DNA from: Salinicoccus halodurans
GTDB taxonomy: Bacteria > Bacillota > Bacilli > Staphylococcales > Salinicoccaceae
Direction of reading: 5' to 3'
Assembly: GCF_900114445.1 (NCBI RefSeq)
Contig: NZ_FOTB01000005.1
Span: 1 to 64,000, forward strand
DNA length: 64,000 nucleotides
Positions 8,541 to 19,008 of this stretch are shown piece by piece. Below the pieces are notes generated by a model, which saw only the letters and a program-made list of their open reading frames with translations, was not told the DNA's origin and did not search any database. The position numbers and the translations under genes are program-made. Every line of letters starts with the position of its first letter. Positions within the stretch are counted from its first letter, which is position 1.

Positions 8541-8678
8541 TATAAGGGATAGGGACATAGAGCAGAATTCAGGAGAGTTTCAATAAATTAACATGTTTAA
8601 ATTTCAAATTTTATTAAACTTGATTAAAACTTCTGATATTATAAAATTACACATTAATTGTCCAGTGGGGGGATTGGA

Positions 8679-9515
8679 ATGTTTTCAGTATTGAGCCAGA
8701 TTAACAAGCGACTGGAGTATATGACACCGGTTGAAAGAAGAGTCGCACGTTTCATGTTGGATAATCCAACAAAGATCATTAATATGCCGGTAAAGGAAAT
8801 AGCCAGGCACAGCGATACAAGTGATGCCGCAATCGTCAGGTTTTCTAAACGCGTCGGACTCGCCGGCATCAAAGAATTGAAAGTTGAACTCGCAAAAGAA
8901 TTACATACGCTTGAAAAGGAAAATATCTCGAGGGTCATCGACCTGGAGATGGACAGCCATAAGGATATTTTTGACAAAGTATTAAAAAACACTGTGCAGG
9001 CACTTTATAATACTGAGAAAATCGTGGAGCGGGATAAGATGGCAGAAGCTGCCCGCATACTGGCCAATGCAGATAACACTTTTATTTTTGGAGTGGGGGA
9101 CTCTGCCAATGTCGGGGATGAATTCGCCCAGAAGCTTCACAGGGTGAATGTAAATGCATTTTTTACCCAGAATAAATATCTTTGCATGACAAGACTTTCC
9201 AATGCGAAGGAAAATGATGTTTTATTCCTGATTACCTTATCCGGAAAGACCCCCGAAATAGTTGAAGTCGTAAAACTGGCTAAACGCCTCGGTGTAAAAA
9301 CAGTGATACTCACTCAGAACCATGCATCCATTGCGAAAAGAAACTCGGATGTGGCGATTGAAATTACAGAAGAGGAAACAAACATTCAATATATGAATAT
9401 GACCAGCCGTATTGCACAACTCGTCATCTGCGATGTATTATTCTTCTATGTCTGCCGTGAGCTCGGATCTTCAGCTTATGACACAATACTGAAAACATAT
9501 GATATCACTCATTGA
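8679..9515 (+). CDS. MurR/RpiR family transcriptional regulator
   Basis: A 278-residue regulator with an N-terminal HTH of the RpiR type (MTPVERRVARFMLDNP ... DAAIVRFSKRVGL, about residues 15-65) and a C-terminal SIS sugar-phosphate isomerase-like domain (about 110-250, LITLSGKTPEIVEV). Such proteins sense phosphosugars. GGGGGGAT lies six bases before the ATG at 8679. Its neighbour is the GH32 gene 185 bases upstream on the same strand, so a role in sugar control is likely, but the ligand cannot be told from sequence. Confidence 0.9.
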   Translation: MFSVLSQINKRLEYMTPVERRVARFMLDNPTKIINMPVKEIARHSDTSDAAIVRFSKRVGLAGIKELKVELAKELHTLEKENISRVIDLEMDSHKDIFDKVLKNTVQALYNTEKIVERDKMAEAARILANADNTFIFGVGDSANVGDEFAQKLHRVNVNAFFTQNKYLCMTRLSNAKENDVLFLITLSGKTPEIVEVVKLAKRLGVKTVILTQNHASIAKRNSDVAIEITEEETNIQYMNMTSRIAQLVICDVLFFYVCRELGSSAYDTILKTYDITH

Positions 9516-9523
9516 CACGCACT

Positions 9524-9549
9524 GCCGGGACATTTTGTCCCGGTTTTTT
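9524..9549 (+). terminator. Rho-independent terminator of the RpiR gene
   Basis: CCGGGA and TCCCGG pair around CATTTTG and run into six T. The following 237 bases to the next gene are AT-rich; a TATAAT at 9701-9706 could be a -10, but its -35 spacing is poor. Confidence 0.88.
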
Positions 9550-9786
9550 AATTGTTGAAAGTAAATAATGCGTAATCAGAGTTTTAAGAATATTAGATAT
9601 CTGTTTGAAACACTCCTGAAATATTATTCAGTAAATTATGGATTATATTAAGGTTGTGTAACATATCATAATTTTTGTAGATACAAGTCCTGCCATCTAA
9701 TATAATTGGTTTAAATATTAATTGAACAAAAACTAAATCTAAATTATAAAAAACAAGAATGAGCAAAATGGTATGGAGGAATTATT

Positions 9787-10995
9787 TTGAAAGAGAGAAT
9801 GGCAAAGTTAGGAATTGTAACCCTACTCACAGCCTCAACGACATTTTCTCCAGGATTAATGACAACTATAAGTGCTGATGAAACAGATGATATAGAAGAA
9901 CAGAGTGCCCAAACTCAACAGGAATCCGAAGAGACTGAAAGTCAATTGAACGAACCGGCTGAATCAGAAAGCACTGAAGAGGCCACAGGGGAACAGAGTC
10001 AAGAAGCGAGTCCGGAGCTGGAAACAGACTTGACAGAGTCACAGCTGGAACCGGTTGAACCAGAAAAAAATGATGCAGAAGCGGCTAAAGAAGAAGCCAT
10101 CAATGACAGACAAAATCATGATGATGAGGGTGAAGCTGAAGGAACTTCACCAGTAAATGATTTCCTGCCCGGCAATGAGACGGAAAATCAGGAAGAATCA
10201 TCAGAAGAAAATGATGTAGAAGCTTCATCAGAGGAACAGACCTCAGAAGAATCCACTGAAGAGACGGCCGGGGAAGAATCAACAGAACAACCTGCTCTTG
10301 AAGGGCCTTCGTCAGAAGAGCAGCAGGAAGAACCATCTTTAGAAACGCCGACAGATGATATCTCGGAGGAAGAACCGAACGAAGAACAGACAGGTGAACC
10401 GGCAGTTGATGAACCGGAAAACGAAGAACCAAAGGAAGAAAATACCGGTGAAACCTCTGGGGAGGAATCAACGGAGCAGACGCCGACTGTTGAAAATCCG
10501 AAGGGTGAATCCTCATCCGAACCTTCGACAGAAGAGCTGTCCAAAGAGAATACGTCTGAACAGACAAAGGAAGAAACTGTGGAAATGCCACAGGAAGAAT
10601 CTACTGAGGAAGCAGCCGGAAGTGCCGCTGATGACGGCAAAGAGGCATCAGTTGGAGAAAAACAGGGGAAAAGAGAAATCTATCGATATGATTATGATGT
10701 GCTGGAAGGCATCAACCTTACACCCGGTGGTTCTGAGGAACAGCTGAAACTATTGGATAAACGCGTCAATCGCCTGATGACTTCCAAAATCGTGGATGTT
10801 GAAGACATGAGTGAAGAAGAGATTATGGAAATTGAAGAAGAAGTCAAAAAGGAAGAGGGCATCACCCAGGAAAGCGATCGTGAAGAACTGCCGAACACCG
10901 GTGAAAACAATCAGTATACGTACATTTATGCGGCCGTATTATTGCTTGCGGGAATCCTCCTCTATTTTCTGACGAGAAAACCACGCAATGAATAA
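9787..10995 (+). CDS. LPXTG-anchored acidic Ser/Glu/Thr-rich surface protein
   Basis: A 402-residue predicted cell-wall protein. Residues 1-32 form a signal peptide. Residues 35-295 are a low-complexity stalk of Glu, Ser, Thr, Pro and Gln with loose EESTEE-type repeats and hardly any hydrophobic residues. A folded-looking block follows (about 296-360, IYRYDYDVLEGINLTPGG). The C terminus carries the sortase signal LPNTG, a membrane helix and a KPRNE tail. The TTG at 9787 is six bases after GGAGGA; the next ATG is too far. Function unknown; the extreme negative charge fits a halophile surface or a metal or cation-binding coat. No sortase gene is nearby. Confidence 0.88.
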   Translation: MKERMAKLGIVTLLTASTTFSPGLMTTISADETDDIEEQSAQTQQESEETESQLNEPAESESTEEATGEQSQEASPELETDLTESQLEPVEPEKNDAEAAKEEAINDRQNHDDEGEAEGTSPVNDFLPGNETENQEESSEENDVEASSEEQTSEESTEETAGEESTEQPALEGPSSEEQQEEPSLETPTDDISEEEPNEEQTGEPAVDEPENEEPKEENTGETSGEESTEQTPTVENPKGESSSEPSTEELSKENTSEQTKEETVEMPQEESTEEAAGSAADDGKEASVGEKQGKREIYRYDYDVLEGINLTPGGSEEQLKLLDKRVNRLMTSKIVDVEDMSEEEIMEIEEEVKKEEGITQESDREELPNTGENNQYTYIYAAVLLLAGILLYFLTRKPRNE

Positions 10996-11008
10996 TTGAT
11001 AAATGAAA

Positions 11009-11038
11009 GAAGCCCTCATCTTGGAAGATGGGGGCTTC
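11009..11038 (-). terminator. Hairpin between convergent genes
   Basis: GAAGCCCTCATC and GATGGGGGCTTC pair around TTGGAA with a wobble. On the minus strand it follows the peptidase stop and leads into TTCATTT; on the plus strand there is no T run, so it best serves the minus-strand gene. Confidence 0.6.
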
Positions 11039-11046
11039 TCTATGCA

Positions 11047-12747
11047 TTACAATGATTTGTCATCAATGGAGTTAAGATAATCTCTTACTTCTCCGACCAC
11101 TGATTCCAGACAGCCGTCTTCGAACGGTGACCTCAGATTGGCTGCTTCCACAAGTGAATTGAACGGCAGTGTACCGCCAAGTCTGCATAAGTTGATATAG
11201 TCTTTCCATGCCTCTTCAAAATCTTCGTTCGCACGTTTCCAGAATTGGAGCGCGCATACCTGGGCAAGCGTATAATCAATGTAATAAAATGGTACGCTGA
11301 AGACATGGCCCTGCCTGTGCCAAAGGGCACCGCTTTCGAGGGGCTCTATCCCGTCATAATCCCGATGCGGTAAATATTTTTCTTCGAGCTTCTTCCACTC
11401 CTGCCGTCTTTCTTCCGGAGTGAATTCCGGGTTTTCATAGATGATGTGCTGGAATTCATCAATGGCTACACCATATGGCAGAAAGGTGATGTCTCCTGTC
11501 ATATGAGAAAATTTGAATTTATCGGTATCTTCTTTGAAGAAGAGTTCCATCCAAGGATAGGTGAAGTACTCCATGCTCATGGAGTGGATTTCGGCGGATT
11601 CAAGAGTCGGGAATTGATATTCCGGCACATCATACCCTCTCGACATATAGCTTTGGAAGGCGTGTCCGGCTTCATGTGTCAATACCGTGACATCATCCAG
11701 AGTGCCGTTGAAGTTGGAAAAGATGAAAGGGGATGCGTAATCCGGAATGAATGTGCAGTATCCGCCGCCCTCTTTGCCTTTTTTGGCTTCAACGTCGAAC
11801 AATTCCCTTTCACGCATAAATTTATAAAATTCATCCGTTTCCGGAGAAAGTTCTTTATACATCCTTTCGCCGTTCTTAAGAATCTCCTCCGCATCCCCCT
11901 TAGGTGATGCATTACCAGTGAGAAAGTCGAAATTCTCATCATATGATTTCAAAGAATCAAGGCCTATTCTCCTGCTTTGTCTTTCTTTGAGTTCCGTTAC
12001 GAGAGGGACGATGAATTCAGCAACCTGTTTTCTGAAATTATCGACCATTCCTCTGTCGTAGTCTATTCTGTCCATCCGGATATAACCTAGTTCGACAAAG
12101 TCTTTATACCCCAGATCCCTGGCAATTTTGTCCCTTGTTTTGACCAGGTCGTCATATATCTGATCGATCTTTTCCAGATGTTCACCCATGAATCCCTGCA
12201 CAGTTTCAGATGCTCCGCGCCTCATTGTACGGTCAGTATGCTGGGAGTAGGGGCCGAACTGGGAAAGGTTGAGTTTCTTTCCGTCAAATTCAATCTCTGC
12301 AGAAGCCAGGAGTTTCGAGTATTCGGAGTCCAGTTTGTTTTCTTTCTGAAGCAATTCTTTCACTTTCGGATCGAAAGACTTCAATGAATTTGATGCGAGC
12401 TCAAACAGCTGTCTGCCATATTTTTCTTCAAGTGCATCTCTGTATTTACTCTCGGTGATGGCTTTGTAGTATTTGTTGCTGATTTCCTGTATTGTAGGGC
12501 CGTATTCATCAAAGAAGTTACGTTCACCGTCATAGAATTCATCATTTGTGTCAATGGATGATCGGATGTAGGCCAAATTTTCCATTGTTGACATGGTATT
12601 GAAGTAATCATTCAGCTGATCGATGAGCTCCCCCTGCACATCGGCTGAACTTGCCAGATTGAATTCCACCAGCAGCGCATTGACTTCGGTTTCGATTTTT
12701 CCGAGGTCCGGACGTTCATACTTATAATCTTTAAAAGTTGTGACCAT
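11047..12747 (-). CDS. M3 family oligoendopeptidase
   Basis: Zinc metallopeptidase of 566 residues with the HEXXH motif in VLTHEAGHAFQSY and the third ligand Glu in the downstream LESAEIHSMSME helix, as in the M3 (thimet/PepF) family. It should cleave short cytosolic peptides. The N-terminal helical region is charged and typical of this subfamily. On the minus strand AGGGGG precedes the ATG by seven bases. Convergent with the surface-protein gene and divergent from the polyphosphate enzyme. No signal peptide. Confidence 0.93.
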   Translation of the reverse strand: MVTTFKDYKYERPDLGKIETEVNALLVEFNLASSADVQGELIDQLNDYFNTMSTMENLAYIRSSIDTNDEFYDGERNFFDEYGPTIQEISNKYYKAITESKYRDALEEKYGRQLFELASNSLKSFDPKVKELLQKENKLDSEYSKLLASAEIEFDGKKLNLSQFGPYSQHTDRTMRRGASETVQGFMGEHLEKIDQIYDDLVKTRDKIARDLGYKDFVELGYIRMDRIDYDRGMVDNFRKQVAEFIVPLVTELKERQSRRIGLDSLKSYDENFDFLTGNASPKGDAEEILKNGERMYKELSPETDEFYKFMRERELFDVEAKKGKEGGGYCTFIPDYASPFIFSNFNGTLDDVTVLTHEAGHAFQSYMSRGYDVPEYQFPTLESAEIHSMSMEYFTYPWMELFFKEDTDKFKFSHMTGDITFLPYGVAIDEFQHIIYENPEFTPEERRQEWKKLEEKYLPHRDYDGIEPLESGALWHRQGHVFSVPFYYIDYTLAQVCALQFWKRANEDFEEAWKDYINLCRLGGTLPFNSLVEAANLRSPFEDGCLESVVGEVRDYLNSIDDKSL

Positions 12748-12884
12748 TAATGTTTCCCCCTAAGTTTTGGTTACAAGATTATATTACCATATTTAAATGA
12801 AATGTATCGGAATCATCATTATGTTCAAACTTTTCTTATTTAGGGTAATTGACAAAATAGATACTTTCTAAAAGAGGTGAGCAT

Positions 12885-14315
12885 ATGGTCGAAATAGATG
12901 AAGAACTGGAAAACAGAATCGGTGAAGTCACACGCAAAACGAAGGAAATGGGCATCCCTGTCATGATACTTATAGAAGGTGCGCCAGCCTCGGGGAAATC
13001 GAGGCTCTCAAATGCGCTGTATATGGCATTGGATGCCAAGTATACCGATTTTGTTGCAACACGGCCGCCAAGAGAGTTGGATCTGCGGTATCCTTTCCTG
13101 CAAAGGTACTGGCAGCATCTCCCTAAAGATGGAGACATAAACATCCATTTCCGCAGCTGGTATTCCCAGTATATTGAATATAAGGTGCGGGGCATCAGAG
13201 AAAATATCAAGGTGGATTATGAGGAAATCAAAGACGATATGGAAAATTTTGAAGATACTCTTATGAATAACGGCTATGAAATCATCAAATTCTATGTCCA
13301 TGCTGACGAAGATATCAAGCAGGCACATATCGATAAGCTTCAGGGCAATCCGGTTCTTAAATGGAAGGCGGAGGAATTTCAAGGGCGGCTGGAAAATTTC
13401 GATTATGAAGGTGAGATGGAACAATTTTTAAAAGGTTCTTCCAAATGTCCGTGGACTAAAATTGATTTTGAAGAAAAAGAAGAAGCGGTGAACAGTTTAT
13501 TTGAAACGGTCATCGATCGTCTGGAAAAAAGAATTGAATCTGGAAGAAATACTGAAGATGCCGAGGCAGATGGATATTTTTCAGAAAACTACGAAGCGCA
13601 GCTTTTTAAATTTGATTTCGAAAAAGAGAAAATCAAAAAGAAAGAATACAAAAAGATACTGCCCGGCCTACAGGAACGGATGCGGGAAATCCAATTCCAA
13701 TTATATGAAGAGAAAATCCCTCTAGTTCTCGTTTATGAAGGAATGGATGCAGCTGGCAAGGGCGGTAATATTGAAAGAACAAGACAGCTGCTTGACCCGA
13801 CAGGGTATACAGTGAATGCCACCGGTGCACCGACAGATATGGAACGTGCCCATCATTATTTATGGCGGTTCGCAACAGAGGTGCCGAGAAGCGGTCATAT
13901 CGGCTTCTTCGACAGAAGCTGGTATGGCAGAGTGCTTGTGGAAAGAATCGAAGGATTTGCAGAGAACAAGGAATGGAAACGGTCATACAGAGAGATAAAA
14001 GATTTTGAAAAATCCTTATATGATTCCGGTGCAATCATTGTAAAATTCTTTCTGTCACTGGATAAGGACGAACAGCTGGAAAGGTTCCAGGACAGGCAGA
14101 ATGATGAAGATAAAGCATGGAAGCTGACAGACGAGGACTGGCGGAACCGCGAAAAATGGGATCTTTATATCGAAGCCAGTGAAGACATGATCCGGGAGAC
14201 AAGCACCGAGCGTGCACCCTGGTATATCATCCCGGGAAATGACAAGCGCTATGCAAGAATTACTGCCCTCAGAAAAATCATCGAAGCCTGTGAAGCACGA
14301 CTTAACGATAAATAG
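12885..14315 (+). CDS. Polyphosphate:AMP phosphotransferase-type protein with two PPK2 domains
   Basis: A 476-residue protein with two tandem PPK2 domains. The first (about residues 20-215) has the loop EGAPASGKS; the second (about 255-470) has EGMDAAGKGGNIE, TGAPTDMERAHHYLWRF and FFDRSWYGR, the canonical PPK2 Walker A, lid and Walker B. In class II PPK2 enzymes the C-terminal copy is active and makes ADP from AMP and polyphosphate; the first copy here has diverged (EGAPASGKS replaces EGxDxAGK), which fits a structural role. AAAGAGGTGAG lies before the ATG. Monocistronic and divergent from the peptidase gene. Confidence 0.92.
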   Translation: MVEIDEELENRIGEVTRKTKEMGIPVMILIEGAPASGKSRLSNALYMALDAKYTDFVATRPPRELDLRYPFLQRYWQHLPKDGDINIHFRSWYSQYIEYKVRGIRENIKVDYEEIKDDMENFEDTLMNNGYEIIKFYVHADEDIKQAHIDKLQGNPVLKWKAEEFQGRLENFDYEGEMEQFLKGSSKCPWTKIDFEEKEEAVNSLFETVIDRLEKRIESGRNTEDAEADGYFSENYEAQLFKFDFEKEKIKKKEYKKILPGLQERMREIQFQLYEEKIPLVLVYEGMDAAGKGGNIERTRQLLDPTGYTVNATGAPTDMERAHHYLWRFATEVPRSGHIGFFDRSWYGRVLVERIEGFAENKEWKRSYREIKDFEKSLYDSGAIIVKFFLSLDKDEQLERFQDRQNDEDKAWKLTDEDWRNREKWDLYIEASEDMIRETSTERAPWYIIPGNDKRYARITALRKIIEACEARLNDK

Positions 14316-14498
14316 AAGGTATCGGTGTTTGCCGGAATCTCTTTCTTTGTGCATCGAAAACGGAGGAGAACCAGGCCCAGCGATATTTACTGAGCCTTTC
14401 TGACAGATGAAAACGGGAAGGCATCACGGACAATTATAAAGCTGGATTCAGCAGTGAGCACTATATGTCATCATCGGACAGAATTAATATAGGGAATC

Positions 14499-14530
14499 AA
14501 AAAAACGGATCTGACGAAGATCCGTTTTTG
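14499..14530. terminator. Bidirectional terminator
   Basis: ACGGATCT (14505-14512) and AGATCCGT (14518-14525) pair around five bases, with A runs on one side and T runs on the other, between convergent genes. The 180 bases before it hold no recognisable gene. Confidence 0.88.
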
Positions 14531-14532
14531 TA

Positions 14533-15285
14533 TTAAAGCAATAGATGAATGATGACGCCCAGACCATTTTGTATCTCTTCAAGCTGTTCTATATAGTCTT
14601 TGGCTAAAACTTGTATCAGGACAACAACACCATTCATGATGATATGGACGAGAATCGGTACAATCAGCCGTCCACTGATGACGTAGAGGAAACTGAACGT
14701 ATATGCCATTGCCAAATAGATGATGATATGCGTGAAATCCCAGTGGGCCACGGCAAAAACCAGACCGCTCAGGAACCCGGCAACAAGGAAACCGATGATT
14801 TTTGAACCGGGGATTTTTTCATATATCTCTGCAAAAATTGCGCGTCTGAACACATATTCCTCGAGGATTGGTCCCAGCAGTGCCACGACCAGTATCATGA
14901 TGGGTGCAGATTCAATCATTTCTATGATTCCTGAAGTATTCTCGCTTTCAAGAGGGTTGCCAAGGACATAAACATTTATAAGGCCGGCTAAAACCTGGGA
15001 GCCGTAAGCGAGAAATACACCACCGACAATCCATGCGATTGTAACGGGGATATCGGCCTGTCTGCCACGTTCAATCCTGTTTTTGTTCTTATGGATATGA
15101 CCGATGGCGATCACTACAATCACACCTATGGCAAAAGCGATTGCCTGGTAGGGCAGGATCTGGTCAAGCATCTCTGTTTCGGTAATGCCGGGATTTGTAA
15201 AGGCCAGTATGAATGATATGGGTAATACGGCCAGTTGGACCACGATGAATACGATGATAATTAATGCACTGTATAGCTGTCTCAC
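14533..15285 (-). CDS. CPBP family intramembrane glutamic endopeptidase
   Basis: Multi-span membrane protein of 250 residues of the CPBP (CAAX protease/bacteriocin-processing) family. The three catalytic motifs are visible: EExxxR in GPILEEYVFRR, FxxxH in FAVAHWDFTH and HxxxN in HIIMNGV. About seven hydrophobic segments. A GTG start at 15285 is preferred because GGAGG lies eight bases upstream; the longer frame beginning at 15363 has no binding site and would overlap the groES promoter region. Its place next to groES-groEL corresponds to Bacillus ydiL. Substrate unknown. Confidence 0.9.
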   Translation of the reverse strand: MRQLYSALIIIVFIVVQLAVLPISFILAFTNPGITETEMLDQILPYQAIAFAIGVIVVIAIGHIHKNKNRIERGRQADIPVTIAWIVGGVFLAYGSQVLAGLINVYVLGNPLESENTSGIIEMIESAPIMILVVALLGPILEEYVFRRAIFAEIYEKIPGSKIIGFLVAGFLSGLVFAVAHWDFTHIIIYLAMAYTFSFLYVISGRLIVPILVHIIMNGVVVLIQVLAKDYIEQLEEIQNGLGVIIHLLL

Positions 15286-15394
15286 AATAGGACCTCCAAT
15301 TTTCAATAGCTTTATTTTACATGAAATTATTGTTAGGTTAAAGCAAAGAGAAAATCCTTGCATTTTTGACCAACTTTGATTATTATTTAAATTG

Positions 15395-15421
15395 TTGGCA
15401 CTTAGTATAAACGAGTGCTAA
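15395..15421 (+). promoter_or_regulatory. CIRCE element (HrcA operator) of groES-groEL
   Basis: TTGGCACTT-N9-GAGTGCTAA matches the CIRCE consensus TTAGCACTC-N9-GAGTGCTAA with an exact right arm and two mismatches in the left arm. It lies 40 bases before groES, so the chaperonin operon should be repressed by HrcA and induced by heat. The hrcA gene is not in the window. A TTGACC at 15366-15371 may belong to the promoter, but no matching -10 is clear. Confidence 0.92.
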
Positions 15422-15461
15422 AAACCATTTGATTTTAACTTTATTTAAGGAGGGCTTTCAC

Positions 15462-15746
15462 GTGTTGAAACCATTAGGCAATAGGGTAGTTATCGATTTG
15501 ACTCAAAAGGAAGAAACAACAAAGAGCGGCATCATCCTCACTGAATCAGCAAAAGAGAAACCACAGGAAGGTACTGTTACAGCTGTAGGTTCTGGAAAAG
15601 TACTGGAAAATGGAACTCGGGTGGACCTTGAAGTTAAAAAAGGCGATCGTGTAGTATATTCCAAATTCGCCGGAACAGAAGTTAAACATGAAGATAAAGA
15701 TTATTTGATTCTGGCAGATACAGACATCCTGGCAGTCATCGAGTAG
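15462..15746 (+). CDS. groES: Co-chaperonin GroES
   Basis: The 94-residue 10-kDa chaperonin cap: [11 protein letters not shown] start, the mobile-loop segment [22 protein letters not shown] and a DILAVIE end. It closes the GroEL cage. The GTG at 15462 gives exactly the conserved N terminus MLKP and lies seven bases after AAGGAGGG. Followed by groEL after 73 bases. Confidence 0.97.
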   Translation: MLKPLGNRVVIDLTQKEETTKSGIILTESAKEKPQEGTVTAVGSGKVLENGTRVDLEVKKGDRVVYSKFAGTEVKHEDKDYLILADTDILAVIE

Positions 15747-15795
15747 TCATTGATTATAAAAATAACAACTGAAATTACATCAAATTAAGATTTGA

Positions 15796-17453
<1,658 letters not shown>

Positions 17454-17541
17454 TGTTCTCAAACCCTTTGCTACACAAGGATTTGAAACCCAATAATTGA
17501 ATAATGACTGGATTTCATGTCGAATTCTAAATTAAAATCTA

Positions 17542-17579
17542 GAGCCTCTGATGATTAGTAAGTTCATCAGGGGCTTTTT
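17542..17579 (+). terminator. Rho-independent terminator after groEL
   Basis: AGCCTCTGATGA pairs with TCATCAGGGGCT around a 10-base loop, followed by TTTTT. The IS30-family element starts only three bases beyond the T run. Confidence 0.88.
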
Positions 17580-17581
17580 AT

Positions 17582-18603
17582 ATAAGACGGTTTGTCAATT
17601 TAAGTGCAACAGTTCTTCCTGAAACGCTTCGTATGTCGTTTTCCATCCCAGGCATTTCCTGGGTCTCTGATTGATCAGCGACAGCGCCTGACGGACGGAT
17701 TCGCCTGAAACCAACGCGAGATCTGTGCGCTTTGGAAAGAATTCCTGCAGGAGTCCATTGGCTTTTTCATTACTGCCCCGTTGCCACAAGGCATAGGGAT
17801 CAGCGAAATAGACTGAAATCCCCAATGTTTGTTCCAGTGTTTTGTAACACGCGAATTCTTTGCCCCGATCGACGGTTGCCGTCCGGAAGGCACACGCAGG
17901 CAACTGACGATGCAGTGTGCTTACCGCCTGTGCCATGGCGCCGACGGAACGGTCTCTCATTTTCAACGCGACATACCACCGGGTTTTCCGTTCGACAAAA
18001 GTGGCCAGGCAGCCCTTACTTTTGCCCCGGCTGGAAACAACCGTGTCGAGTTCCCAATGGACGAACGTGTGCCGTTTTCTGATCGATTTCGGCCGCTTGC
18101 GAATGGAAGTGCCGATATTGAACCGGCCCCGTGTCTCTTTGGGTTTCTGCCGCTTGCCTTTGTGACGCAGGCGCTGGGTGTCTGTTTCAGACAACAGCCC
18201 TTGGTAGAGCCACCGGTAGATGGTTTTGAAGCTCAGTTTCCCTTGAAAGCATCGCCAATTCCGGTATCCATTTGCCAATCCGACCGCAGTGTGTTCTGCG
18301 TTCCTGATAGATGGATTCTGCTTTCTCAGCGCTATATTGGCGCCCGGCGGCATTGCGTCTGATTTCGCGGGAGACGGTGGATACATGCCGTTCGATGCGC
18401 CGGGCAATGCCCCGCATGGACACCCCGGCAGACCGCAGCGTTTCTATACGAGCCCGTTCGAATGGGGTAAGATGTTGATCGCTCATGACAGTCCCTCCGT
18501 GTCGGTGTTAGGTGTGGTTATCTACATTCTATACGAAACTGTCATGGGTGTTTTTTATACCATTTTTTTCAGGTGTTGCACTTAATATTACAATTCGTCT
18601 TAT
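17582..18603 (-). mobile_element. IS30-family insertion sequence
   Basis: The ends form imperfect inverted repeats of about 30 bases: 17582-17611 and 18574-18603 share ATAAGACG, two unmatched positions, then TTGT and TTAAGTGCAACA with three mismatches between. The outermost AT on each side could instead be a 2-bp target duplication. Total length about 1.02 kb and a single transposase gene fit IS30. It sits directly against the groEL terminator T run. The transposase is frameshifted, so this copy is probably not autonomous. Confidence 0.88.
17595..18486 (-). pseudogene. IS30-family transposase, frameshifted
   Basis: Two overlapping minus-strand frames together make one transposase. The first (from ATG at 18486) holds the HTH_38-type domain MSDQHLTPFERARIE ... 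STVSREIRRN and runs on to WIPELAML. The second resumes at QGKLSFKTIYRWLYQG and holds the catalytic core: Asp in HWELDTVVS, Asp in TVDRGKEF, Glu in SNEKANGLLQEFF. The switch is near 18230-18250 and needs one base removed (or two added) to restore a single frame. IS30 transposases are normally one frame, so this is most likely an inactivating indel; a sequencing error is the alternative. Confidence 0.85.
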
Positions 18604-18803
18604 GAAAATAGTTATCGAAATTATCGAACTTTGGAACTGAATTTTTTAAATATAGTTTTTACCCCTTATGAGTGCTAAACCAAGGGTGATAAAGTCAGTG
18701 GAAAGTCGTTTTGGATGGAAAACGAGATTAATGATCTTTTCGACTTAATCGAGGTAGCTATATAATATTCGAAAAAAGGAGTTCAACAAGTTTATTTAAT
18801 TCA
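18604..18803. other. AT-rich spacer between IS30 and the sugar operon control region
   Basis: No gene or structured element is recognised here. Base composition is clearly more AT-rich than in the flanking native genes, consistent with acquired DNA. Confidence 0.5.
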
Positions 18804-18819
18804 TTTAAACGTAAAATTA

Positions 18820-18829
18820 TTTACGTAAA
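18820..18829. promoter_or_regulatory. Candidate operator TTTACGTAAA, upstream site
   Basis: A perfect 10-bp palindrome with the central CG typical of LacI-family operators, about 110 bases before the predicted -35. A degenerate copy (TAAACGTAAA) lies at 18806-18815. Confidence 0.5.
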
Positions 18830-18913
18830 AATAACAAAAATAAAATTACTATTCATATATCTCAAAGACTTCAACCTTTGTTTTTAAGTTTTATTCAATT
18901 TATTTGCGCAAAT

Positions 18914-18957
18914 TTTACGAAAAATAATTTGACACCGCTTTCATATAGTGTTAAATT
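18914..18957 (+). promoter_or_regulatory. Candidate promoter of the sugar operon
   Basis: TTGACA at 18929-18934 is followed after 17 bases by TAAATT at 18952-18957. A one-mismatch operator TTTACGAAAA at 18914-18923 ends five bases before the -35. Confidence 0.5.
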
Positions 18958-18983
18958 CTAATCACGGCCAATATATTTTTTTA

Positions 18984-18993
18984 TTTACGTAAA
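18984..18993. promoter_or_regulatory. Candidate operator TTTACGTAAA next to the first gene
   Basis: A perfect palindrome directly abutting the AAGGAGG binding site of the first operon gene and about 20 bases after the predicted transcription start, well placed for roadblock repression. Confidence 0.55.
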
Positions 18994-19008
18994 AAGGAGG
19001 CGGAAAAA

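Noticed and set aside
10100-10640. Two long minus-strand frames (163 and 150 codons) in the surface-protein gene
   Set aside because: They are Ser/Val/Leu-rich mirror images of the Glu/Ser repeats and have no start signals.
17829-18362. 177-codon plus-strand frame within the IS
   Set aside because: Opposite the transposase and without homology; shadow frame.
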